Source: Meloidogyne chitwoodi (lineage: Eukaryota; Nematoda; Chromadorea; Rhabditida; Meloidogynidae). From it: DNA of 64,000 nt. Location: NCBI GenBank assembly GCA_015183035.1, contig JACZZP010000012.1, forward strand, positions 434,001 through 498,000, given 5' to 3'. Numbering within the stretch: the first letter of the stretch is position 1; each line of letters starts with the position of its first letter. The position numbers were made by a program, and so were the translations under genes. Below are positions 21,814 through 32,700 of this stretch, one piece after another. The notes under the pieces are model-generated. The model saw only the letters and a list, made by a program, of their open reading frames with translations, did not search any database and was not told the origin of the DNA.

Positions 21814-24800
21814 ATGAGGATTTTAATTGTTTTATTATTTTTTTGCTTTTATTTTGTGAGCATTATGGGGGTCGGAGGAAGAGAAAAAGGAAAAGGTCAT
21901 GATGAAGGTCAAGGTTCGGGCAGTCAGACACGTCCTGAAATTGAAATACTTTCGGAAAATTCTTCATTTCACAAATCTGCAAAAAGTAAAATTTATTTTT
22001 GGTTATAGTAGCGAATTAGAAGACTTAAGATGAGGAGTAGGGTTGCCTTTTAATACATACTTTTTCGGGTTTCATTTTTTCGAGCGGGTCGGTTCGTTCG
22101 GCTTTATTTCCTCGAACACGCTCGATCTTTCGGTACTCGGGTCGGACGGGTTGGCACCCTAATGAGGAGTATTATCTTAAAAAATAATACCTTTCATCTG
22201 TTATCTAATTTTCTTTTTAGCTCGTTTTAATTGGATTAGTGATCTGATAATGAATCAAAAAAATAATTATTGTGTTGCTAAAATTGGAATTGGGAAAAAA
22301 GTTAACTACTATATTGGTTGCAATAAATGCAGAAAATATGTAATTTAAACAAAACTTTTAAAAAATAAATGTATAATTTTGTATTTAGTTTTTATTTACT
22401 AAAAATGAATTAAAAATACATAACAATATTCATATTGAATTGGAAAATAAGACAATAGAACTTAATGGTAATTTTTAAAATTAAAATTTTTGTGTCATTA
22501 TTCTGGACTATTACCAAAAAAGTCGGGAACAGGATCACGCTATCGCGTCATCGCATTTAAAAAAACTAGGGTCCCAGAATGGGCTTTTCGATTTTTTGAG
22601 AAAAAAGCCTGTCGGGAGCACGGGGACGCACTCTAGAAAAAACAGCTGGTAAAATAAACTTTTTACGTCCAATCGTCCGCTACCAATTGTCCTTTCCTCT
22701 AGAAACAAAATAAGTAAATATTACTGACCGGACCCGGCCGGATTTTTCTGGGATCCGGGTCCCAAATCCAGGTTTTTTCAATAGTTCCGGACTAATTCCG
22801 GACCGGACTAAATCCCGAAAAATCCGACCGGGTCCGGTCCGGCTCAAGACTAAAAATCTCTAGTCCGGAACCGGACCCGACTTATTTTATCCGGACAAAA
22901 CCGGACCTGGTCCGGTTTCAAAAGTTTTTGATATTTTTAAATTTTATTTTTTGGCGTAATGTTAAAATGTGTAAAACGGCAGAGAAATAAAAAAATAGCA
23001 GCGTTGACTTGGGACACGCCCGACTAGGCGCCGGCCGACTGACCGCAAGTAGTCTCTAGTTTCCACTTTATCTCTAATTCTCTTCATTAGATATACTATT
23101 GCGCGTCCAATCGGCCGGCGCCTAGTCGGGCTGTACCCCATAAAAATATATGGACATGCCTTTTGTTCAGTTTAATTTCTCTTTTTTAAATTTTCAAAAC
23201 AAAAATTAAACTTTAAAATTTTCTTCTGGAAATAATATGATGAATTTTTGGCAACTAGAAGGCAATAAATTAAAAAAAAATTTGCATGCGGGCGCTAAAA
23301 ATGTGTATTTTTTGCAACTAGAGTTAAATTTATTTCAAAAATTTTCGCCTGCGGCGCTGAAAAGGCCCTAAAATTTTTTTAATTTACCCATCCCTAAATC
23401 CAACTCTTAAACGGTTCTCGATAAATATTGTAAACCGTTAACCGGGGAAAAAATATAGAAATATAGATTTGAGCAAAAAATATTATTAAAATAAAATATG
23501 GAGCGTAATTTTAGTTGGAAAATTTTTTACTTATTTACTTTTAAATTTTTTTGTACTTTTATTTTTGTTGATCCCAGCCCTGATTTAGAGACTATAGTTT
23601 AGCATAAAATATTCCAAATTGGTCTATTTGAGAAAATTAAGAGATGTATTTGATTATAGGATGTCCAATCTTACACCAGAAAATTCTGAATATTTGATTT
23701 TTTTTTAACAAAGCAATCCCACAATTGAATTACTCTTATTAATAACATTTTATTTTTGCTTATTTTGAAAATATAAGTTTTTTTACCAATCTTTTTACAT
23801 TTTTTTGAAAAATTAATAAAATATCAAGTCCGGTCCCGAATTCGGCTAATTTCAGCCGGAGTCCGGATTTGTAAAAGTCTGGACTAATTCCGGACCTGGA
23901 TTAATCCCGAAAAATCCAGCCGGATCCGGTCCGGCTCTACTCAAAAAACCAAAATCCGGTCCGGAAGTCGGTCACTAGTAAATATGATATATTTGCAGCA
24001 AATATTGGTTTATTAAAAAAAAAGAATTATTTATTTATAAAAAATTATTTTAGCAAAACCAGAGTCGAGAAAAAACAGAATAAATGAATTAAAGGAGGCC
24101 AAACAAAACTTTATTAATAAAATTGCGGAAAAAATACTTAAGTTTAATGAACAAAATTATTATTTCAAAAAAATGAGAGAAGATGTTGAATATCTTAAGA
24201 TAAATGAAAATGCTGAAGTATTTGAATGTGAACTGTGTAAAGTCTACAATTATTATTTTATAGTTTATTTTAAAAAAAATTTAAAGTAAAATTTTAATAT
24301 AAAGGTTGCATCAACTAAACCTGATGATTTATATAAACATTTTGGCAGTGATAAACATAGTAAATATTTTTATTTAAAATTTGTTTATTTAATAGGTTAG
24401 CCTTTTTGTTGACAAATGTCTCCGCAAGTTTTTGTCTGCAAATAATAATATTAATTTTTCTCAAAGATATATAAAAAGAAATTGAAAGATTATTTCGAAG
24501 ACATAAAATAAACAATCTCTTCTAAAATGTAATCGAACAAATATTATTATTTGCTAACAAAAACTTGCGGGTAGGAGACGATTTATAGTCGACCGATTCA
24601 GAGTAGCCGGTTGTTTTTGGCCATAACTTTTTTATTTCTTAACCAATCTGAAATTTCTTTCATTAATCGAAAGCATCCGCTAAACGAATTAATTTAATCA
24701 ATTGGACCGATCCAATCAGATCCATCAACAAAAAGTTATAGTGATAAGTGGAAAATCGTGATTTTCGTGTTTTTCGGGCATAACTCTTTCTAAAATCAAC

Positions 24801-25858
24801 TGATCTGATCGGTCCAATTGATGAAAAAACTCTATTTTTCGAGCTCTTTCGAATGACATAAAAATTATTTGAAAAGGGTTAAAATGAAAGTTATACGAGC
24901 TACTCTGAATCGGCCGACTCTGAAGCGTCCTTAAGCGAAAACACGGACATTTGTCAACAAAAAGGAAAATTATTATTATTAATAATAAAAAAGATTTTTA
25001 ATAATTAATTTGTATACCGGAGTGATAAAATTTTATTTTCAGTCAATCCTCCTTCAGAAGATAAAGCAATTGAATATGTAAATGAACAAATTGAATTGGT
25101 CAGACAACAAAATATAGGTCAGTTATTACTTTTGGTATTTTATTGACACATCATTGCTTTGCTTTGTGCCAATATAAAGTTAAGGAAAAGACAACGTTAT
25201 CTTAGACTTTAGATAGCAAATCTATAAAAAATTTTCGGTGAAGTGGGCAGTGGTTTGGAATTTTTCCAAATATACTTAGAATATTTTAATTAATTTTCCA
25301 CTTAATACTCCTATTCTAGACAATATAAAAAGGTGTTATTAATAACTAAGGTTAAATAATTTAATAAATAAATTTAGAAAATATATATATTTTTATTTAT
25401 AAAATTAAGATAAATAGTTGCGAAAATTTTAGGTAATCAACCAGGTGGTTCATCTCATCAGCCTATTTACATTGATGATCGTAATTCTCAATTTATTCAA
25501 TTTTAAATAAAATTTTGTTATTTAAAATTAATACCTAAATTAAAATTTAGCTGATGCAATGGAACAAGGAATTCAACAATCATTGGATCAACAATCTTAT
25601 ACTGGTGGTGTAGTAATTCAAGGTATAAATATTTATTTTAATTTTATAAAGTAATTAAAAATTAGAGCCGGGTTCTACGCATGGAAATGTTTCAAATACT
25701 TCAGAACAACCTGTTGAAGGTAAAACTTTTTTAATTCTAAATAAAATGTATTTTTTAAAGAAAATATAAAAATAAATTTATCTCCCCATTTAGATGACGA
25801 CGAAATTTTAAAGCTACAAACAGTTTTTAATTCTTGGAAAAAGTATAAAAGATGTTAA
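21814..25858 (+). CDS. C1: secreted zinc-finger family protein, intact (308 aa)
   Basis: Ten exons in frame: 21814-21985, 22221-22339, 22389-22467, 24054-24241, 24305-24359, 25043-25117, 25433-25480, 25551-25622, 25666-25719, 25794-25858. Exon 1 encodes a signal peptide (MRILIVLLFFCFYFVSI) and a G/K/S-rich stretch. The first finger is split between exons 2 and 3 (GCNKC, then HNNIH). After a coiled-coil-like helix the second is split between exons 4 and 5 (CELCK, then YKHFGSDKH). Exon 8 holds a UIM-like helix (DAMEQGIQQSLDQQ, Gly replacing the usual Ala). The last exon is a short basic end (NSWKKYKRC) resembling the beginning of another zinc module, so longer isoforms joining D1 are possible. 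Introns 1, 3 and 5 carry transposon insertions that do not touch coding sequence. Confidence 0.7.
22038..22161. mobile_element. hAT-like MITE (124 bp) in C1 intron 1
   Basis: Ends TAGGGTTGCC and GGCACCCTA, 8-bp duplication ATGAGGAG (22030-22037 and 22162-22169). G+C-richer inner part with TCGAGCGGGTCGG-type repeats. The same element of equal length sits at 50000-50123 in the inverted copy, so it inserted before the duplication. Confidence 0.85.
22722..23979. mobile_element. Non-autonomous element (about 1.26 kb), absent from the inverted copy
   Basis: In C1' the corresponding site reads AAATAAGTA then TCTATTTGCAG without this block. Here it is flanked by AAATAT on both sides, starts ACTGACCGGACC and ends GGTCACTAGT. 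Subterminal regions at both ends share a direct repeat (GGACTAATTCCGGACC, CCCGAAAAATCC) of over 100 bp with CCGGTCCGG palindromes. It has no ORF. Superfamily not assigned. Confidence 0.75.
23018..23131. repeat. Perfect 21-bp inverted repeat nested in the 1.26-kb element
   Basis: Arms GCCCGACTAGGCGCCGGCCG (23018-23037) and CGGCCGGCGCCTAGTCGGGC (23112-23131), extending one more paired base inward, with a 72-bp loop. G+C-rich in an A+T-rich region; a nested MITE or strong hairpin. Confidence 0.8.
24401..24965. mobile_element. MITE (565 bp) with perfect 20-bp inverted ends in C1 intron 5
   Basis: CCTTTTTGTTGACAAATGTC at 24401-24420 is exactly inverted at 24946-24965. A second inner pair (GATTCAGAGTAG, CTACTCTGAATC) lies inside. 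Related sequence (ACTTGCGGACATTTGT) occurs near 21130. Confidence 0.85.
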
Positions 25859-25959
25859 GGTAAATTTAAGACCTGAAAGATTAATAAAAATTTATAAAAA
25901 TTTAATAATTTAATTTATTAAGGAATTGATTATGAAAGACAAAGTTGAGAGAAACTCTG

Positions 25960-26610
25960 AGACTTTGATTAACGATGAAAGATTATTTTATTTTTTGATT
26001 AAAAAAATATTTTTTTAAAAATCATCTATCACTTTTTATTTCTTCAGGATAAAAAATTAAAAAAAATTCTTTTAATGTGTGTTATTTGTTTTTATTTAGA
26101 TTTTGAACTAAAAGGTCACTTAAAATAAGACAATTATATAAGGAAGAAATCTAGAATATAATTTCTATTTGAAAACTTTGAAAAATAATAAAGTTAGTGA
26201 GATAATTTACAAGCACCAGACCATTGAGATATGTCAATAACAGACTTTACCTTTAAGCTTTTGATTAAAGAATACCGCCAAAGAATGTTTTAATATTAAG
26301 TGTTTTAGTGACTGTAGAGACGGCGATAACTCTTTAATCTTTTAATCCAATTAAGTAATTAAAATGTAAAAGTGTAAGAGTAAGATAGTGTGCGAAATAA
26401 TGGTCCATCTTTTATCTTTAGAGAAACACCCAATTTATTCGCAAAGGCAAACATCCCATTTATTCGCAAAAAATAAAAAATTAAAACATTTCAAAATTGG
26501 CTGAAAATACTCTGTGAGGAATAGTCCGGAGAGGAATGGTCCGTACACTTTTAAATTAGAGAAAGAAAATATAACAAAGGAAAGTGAGAGTACGAGGATA
26601 TTACAGGCAT
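25960..26610 (+). repeat. Dispersed repeat Q, plus copy (partner 45878-47330)
   Basis: The reverse complement of 45878-47330, minus a foldback insertion there, matches this stretch, from the poly-A-rich TTTTAATGTGTGTTATTTGT region to AGTGAGAGTACGAGGATATT. It lies between C1 and D1 here, and at the broken 5' end of F in the other copy. Confidence 0.75.
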
Positions 26611-26668
26611 TAATCTAATTCAGAGCTGTTCCCTTTTCTGTAAAAACGAAACTACTAAGTCTCTTCAG

Positions 26669-28477
26669 TAGATGGAAGACCAAAAGGAAGAGGTAATTCA
26701 AGATTGACAGGCCAGTCAAGTGGACAACAAGCAGATGAAGAAATTGACCATGAAGGGACCAATATAGAAGAAAATGCAAATATTGATCAAACTAACGTAG
26801 AAGAAGATTTAGGAGGTAATTTAATAATTAATATTTAATATGAAATTAATTAAAATTTTGTAAATTATAAAGAAAATCTAAATTATTCTTTTAATATATT
26901 TAGAAGTTGAATTTGACGAAGGAAGAATTGGAAAACATGCATTATTTGAGGGATATATATATTATAATAATCATGGAACTGCGAATCAATGGAAGTGCAG
27001 GTATTATAATAATAAAAAATATGGAAAAAGATGTTCTGGTGAAATAGTTGTCAATCAGAACAAAGTTATATCTAAGAAAGATCACTTAGAGGTGTGCAAA
27101 CCAGTAGATAAAAAGGAATTATCATTAGAAGAAAAAAAAGAAGGTTATATTATTTAAAAATACCGTATTTTCTAGTGTAGAGAGAATGGAACATTATTTT
27201 AATATTTTCAACTCTCTTGAGTGATATATTTAGGAAATAAGTTATAAAATTTGTTTTAATTTTTATTGGAGTTTTAAATATTTATGTTTAGAATATCAAA
27301 ACAATTTTAATGATTTGATGAAATGGAGAACGCATGATTCTCGTCTTTATTTTATATCCATTGACAAGCTTACAAATGATTATATTTGTACAAGATGCAA
27401 AAGTTATAGTGTTGCTAATCCTGATAGATCAAATGTTATTAATCACTTTAATATTTGCAAAGGCAAGTTACTTATACAAAAATATTGTATACCTTAAATA
27501 GAGTAAATTATAGAATGTTTTTATCTCTTTATTAGGGTAAGATAGTGTCTCCCGGAATTTTGCACTCTGGAAAATTTCGCTCTAAAATGGAAATTTACGC
27601 TCTTAACCAAAAATCGAATGTAGAGTAGTTCAAAATAGATTAACCGATAACCGATGTTTTTGGATAATTACCGGAACCGATTTTATTTTTTCTTTACATT
27701 TTACGATTGAATTTAGATTATAATGAAAGAGTAAACATTTTGAACAGTTGGAAACAAAAAAATGTAATTTTTAATCCTATATTCATTGACGAATCTTCAA
27801 ATAAAATTGTTTGTAGAAAATGCAACAATTTTAATGAAGAAAGAATTAATCAAGATAATATTTTTAAACACTTGATAAACTGTACTGGCAATATTATTAT
27901 TGAAGAACCACCAAGTGATTATTTGTATAATTTACCAGAGCATCAAACACAACAACATGAATCAACTGGTTATTTTTATATAATATTAAAATTAAATTTT
28001 TTAATAGATATTAATGAGTTAATTCAACAAAATCCAAATCTTTTCCTTGACATAGGTAATCACAAATATTTTTTTAATTAAATTTACTTTAAAAATATCA
28101 AAAATTTATAAGTCTTAAAGTTATTAAATTTTTAAAAAAATATATTTTTTTTCAGATTGGGAAGCATTAAGTAAACAACAGGAAGGTCAGAATTAAAAAA
28201 CTTTAACTGACAAATTTATTTAATTACTAAAAATTAACATTTTAAATTTAATTTAAGATGAGGATATTGTTACGGCTCTTAGCCTATCCAGAGGCAATCG
28301 ACCACTAGGAGGAATAAATATTGGAGGTTAATTTATTTAAATATTTATTTTTAAATTAAATTTAAAGGGTCTCAACTAAGTTCTGGTCAAGTAACCTCTT
28401 CTAAAGATAAAGATACTAAAGAAAAAGGAAAAAGAAAAAAATTAGCATTTTCTTCAAGTAGTAGTTCTTCCGGTTAA
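26669..28477 (+). CDS. D1: FLYWCH plus zinc-module family member, 5' exon not found
   Basis: Exons in frame: 26669-26815, 26904-27143, 27292-27462, 27717-27968, 28008-28055, 28156-28185, 28258-28326, 28368-28477 (about 354 codons). The second is a FLYWCH-like finger (GKHALFEGYIYYNN, QWKCRYY, CSGEIVV, HLEVC). The third and fourth are zinc modules with W, CxxC and HxxxC (CTRCK, NHFNIC; CRKC, KHLINC). Exon 7 is a UIM-like helix (DEDIVTALSLSRGN), and the tail is Lys/Ser-rich. Exon 3 appears to use a GC-AG intron (AAAG then GCAAGT). No signal peptide exon is seen; repeat Q sits just upstream, so the 5' end was lost, or D1 continues C1. The last five exons are the plus arm of the inverted duplication shared with B. 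Confidence 0.6.
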
Positions 28478-28850
28478 ATTCAATTAATTGACAAGAAAAT
28501 GATGATTAATTTTAAAAAGTTATTTACTTTGACTTTAAACTATTTTGACTTTTTTTTAAATTTCTTATATAGTAGCTTCTCATACAATTTCTAAATCATT
28601 TCAATTTTATTTAAAAATTATTAACAAAAATTTAAATTTATTTATTTTATTTATCTAATTTTAAATTCTTTTTTTATTATTATTAAAAAATCTTCTTTAT
28701 TTTTCTAATTTTTATTTAAAGATTTATTTATATTTTGTCATCATTTTAAAATCAATCTGAGAGAGATTAAACATTTATTTGGGATTTACATATTTTATTA
28801 AATTATTTAAATTATTGTTTTTTAATTACTATTAAGGTTTGTTGATATTA
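27622..28850 (+). repeat. Inverted duplication, right arm (partner 15960-17384)
   Basis: Begins at TAGAGTAGTTCAAAATAGAT and runs through D1 exons 4-8 and the 3' flank. Paired bases diverge by a few percent, with one exon unit fewer than the partner. Confidence 0.8.
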
Positions 28851-29794
28851 TTTTAAAAATTTTTAAAAAATATTTAATTAAAATAATCAAAAATCTTTAA
28901 CTAAAAGTAAGGCAGTGCATTAGTGTTGTGGTACGTTATATTATAAAATTGCAGCCTTTTACTTTTTCGAGGATTAGATTTTAGTAGTTAAGTAGTTAAA
29001 TCTTTTTTAGTTAAAAATAATTCTCCATCTATTATTATTGTCTTCACTTTTATTGTATTTCCATGTTTTGATAAAACACATTTTTTATTCCAACTTTATT
29101 ATAATTTACAACTTAAGTGTCTGGCTATGTGCTCCATTGTCGTAACCTAATATTCTGAATTATACCTTCTTTATTTGGTTTTCCGATTTTTAAGTGTATC
29201 ACAGCTAGAATATCTTCAAATGATTTCCTCAAATTAGATTGGCTCAAGAACTGCTGAGTTGCCATAATACCCTTTATTACACCCACCTTTCCCAATAAAA
29301 TTTTTTAAAAGTGAATTTCATTGACTAATTTTACCTATAAAATGTCTTGTCATCACTTTGGGTTAATTGATATAAATAGATTTATAAAATTAAATCGGAA
29401 ATTGGAAAACAAACAATTTTGTCTAACTGTCTTGTTAGTCAGTTAAATATTTCTTTATATCTCTTTTGCCAATTTTTGATTAATATAGATTTTTGCCAAT
29501 TATTCTTCTTATAAGATATACGTATATTTAAATACCTAATAAATAGCAGCTTATTGGCAGAAAAATTTATTTAAATGTTTTATTTTCTTAAAAATAATGA
29601 CTAAATATAATATTAGCTTTTTATACTATTCATCCTTATAAAATTGTTTTAAGAAATATTCAATTATTTTAACTCTTTTTATTATTTTTTATAAACTTTA
29701 ACATTGATTTTGTTACAATAATTGAAAATTTCTTTAATAAAAATCGTCCCATCTTTAATAATTAATTTTTATAATTTAATTTTAGAAAAAAGAA
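28851..29794. other. Spacer before E1, nothing recognised
   Basis: A+T-rich with no ORF beyond background and no clear repeat. It presumably contains the E1 promoter; no motif shared with the A1/C1 upstream block is visible. Confidence 0.5.
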
Positions 29795-32700
29795 ATGAAA
29801 ATTTTATCTATTTTATTTATATTTTTAAATATTTTGGCTATTATGACTGTAAATGGAGGAAAAAAAAGACAATCAGCAAGTAAACAAGACCTTCTGACTG
29901 CGTGGAAACAGGATAATCAACTTTTTAATTTTATCGATATTGAAAACGATAACTATTGCTGTACTAAGTGTCAATATAAATCAGATACAACTTATAAACA
30001 TAATATTTTGACTCATTTAAATACCTGTACAGGTTGTTTAATTAAAAATATGCAAAAATAATATATATTTATTATTTAGTAATAGCACAAGAATATAGTC
30101 ACCTACAGCACAGACATAAACCAAGTTATTTTTTATAATTTAAACCATTGAATTAGAGTTGAATATTTGAGTAATCACAACTGGAATACTCAGCAGTGAT
30201 GGGCAAAATTGGAAAATAAAATACGAAACGAAATAAAAATGACCTAAAAACCCTAAATTTTCCAAACACGAAACTTACCCATCCCTGGTACTTAGAGAGA
30301 GCTCAAGAGATTTTTAAAGAGTTTACAGGTTTTAACAAGTCTTAGCGAGGATTTTTTAAAACTTATTATATTTATGGGGAAGACTAGATTGAATTTATAA
30401 AAGGGGCGGTCGTCAGTGATTGGCAAGTTCCAGTTCCGAAACTGGAACTACGGAACTACCAAATTTCTGGAACTGGTTTGGAACTGGAACTATTGAGTCT
30501 GATTGATTATTGGAACTGGAACTTGTTCCAGAACTATTTCCTGAACTAAAACTGGTCCGGAACTAGTTCCTCACCCCACAATAGTTCCAGAACTGGAACT
30601 GCAAAAATTCAAAAACAAGTTCTGGACCTGGAACTAGTTCCGTGGAAATTTTGGAACTTGCCGATCACTTATGGTGGTCTTTTTAAATTTATTTTATTTT
30701 TTCTCGTTACGTTTGAATTAAGATAATATTGAAAAAGTAAACAATTTGAACCAGTGGCAAGTTGAAGATCCAATATTTAATTTTATATCTATTAACGAAG
30801 AAATTAAATATGTTTGTGATGCATGCAAGTTTATTAGTAATTCAGATAATAAACATATTATTTTGCATCACTTAGCTGTATGTAAAGGTAGTTTAATTAA
30901 TTAATATTTAAATCTGCAAAAATAAATAAATATATTTTTTAGGAATAAAAAGACAAGGTTATGGTCAGCTACAACAACAATATAAACTTAGTTATTTTTA
31001 TAAATTAACTTATATAATTTAAGCCCTGGCGATTTTGCGTGACCGGAAAATACATCAGTGGAAAATCGGTCAGTGGAAAATACGTCAGTGAAGCAAAATT
31101 ACATAAAATCATTAAAATACATATAAAACACAAAAATACATGTAAAACGAAAAAAATGTAAAACACAAAATACATTAAAAATTTTTTGTTTTTGGTGTAT
31201 TGTGTTTTTTATGAACTTTTGCGTTTATTTTTGTTTTTCCATTTATATTTTGAAAAAACACAAAAATGTATTTTTTGTGTTTTACATTATTTTGTGTTTT
31301 ACATGTGTTTTAATGATTTTATATCTGTTTCTTTATTGACTTATTTTCCACTGACCGATTTTTAGAGACTAATTTTCCACTGACGCATTTTTTGGGAGTC
31401 GGCGATTGTTCTAACCCGAAACCTGTTTTTTGCTCGTGGCTTAAGTCTATTTTTGGGTGCAAATCTTGGTACCACTCTTATGTCTCTGTTATTTTTGCTT
31501 TTTGAACATCTCTAGAAAATACATAGGGGTCTCAAAAGATTTTTAATGATTTAATTAATCCTAGCGGGGATTTCCTAAACTTTTTTTTTTAGCGGGGAAG
31601 ACTAGATTGAGGCACTTTTCTAGTTTAGTAGGTAATTCCTGCGGACAAATATTATTATTATATATTATTAGTTTATGTTTTTTGATTGATTCCTAAGGCA
31701 ATAAGTGGTGTACATTGACTTTATTCACACAAATAAGATAAATCAATCCACACCAAGAATATAGTCTCTTTGGCAGAAACTGAAGCGAGACATAAAGCTG
31801 AATTTGGAACTGCAAAAACAACACTTGAAAGCTACATTCATAAATTTGTTTGGAAACAACAAGGACCAGATTGTTTTTTCCATTTAATTTCACAAATTGT
31901 CAATCATACTTCTTATTTGATGAATAGTCTATATACACCCCTTATTGCCTTAGTAAAAAATCAATCAAAAAACATAGACTAATAATATCTACTAATAATA
32001 ATATTTGTCCGCCGAAAAAGTCCGCAGGAATTACCTACTAAACTAGAAAAGTACCGAAATTGAATGTATAAAAAGGGGTGGTTGTCTTATTAAATTTATT
32101 TTTATTTATTCACGATACGTTTGAATTAAGATTATAATGAAAAAGTAAACATTTTGAAAGAGTGGCAACTTGAAGATCCAATATTTAATTTTATATCTGT
32201 TAATGAAGAAAAAAATAAATATTTTTGTAATGCCTGCAGTCATATTAGGGATACAGATCATAAAAATAATATTAAGCAACACTTAGATAGATGTTTAGGT
32301 TGTTTAATTAATTAAATTTTAATGTGCAAATTGAATATATTATTTAAATATAGCAAAAAGAAATTCTCAACCAAAAGAAGCATCTCATTATCCACAACCT
32401 CTAGAAAAACAACAATATGATTATCCTCCTTATAATCAACTTAAACGAGGTATAATTATTTAAATTTTGATTATTGTCTATAATATATAAATATTCTAAT
32501 TTAAACAAAATAGTTTTATTAAATTTTTTTATAAATTAGAGTATTTAGGTTTTAAAATAAAGTATGGAAAAAAACCATTATCTTTATATTCTAGAATCTT
32601 TCTCATTAATTGTATAAACTTTGAATGTTAACTAGAGTATGTCGAGATCGAGAGTCTCGCCGAGCCGAGAAAAACTGGAGCAGAGTTGAAAATTTTTTAA

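Larger units (their letters stand above)
21175..24400 (+). repeat. Inverted duplication, plus arm (partner about 49075-50970)
   Basis: Sequence from TGCGTCTTTTATATTATAAA onward is the reverse complement of the segment ending near 50970. It covers the promoter block, exons 1-5 and introns of C1. Exon 1 is identical in translation in both arms. The plus arm is longer by an insertion at 22722-23979. Confidence 0.85.

Noticed and set aside
27317..27497. Reading the D1 zinc exon as an independent 60-aa gene starting at an internal ATG
   Set aside because: The frame extends upstream to a good acceptor at 27291 in phase with the FLYWCH exon, and the conserved module begins before that ATG.
31693..31982. 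ORFs on both strands inside the 440-bp MITE
   Set aside because: Too short for a transposase and without recognisable domain; kept only as part of the element.
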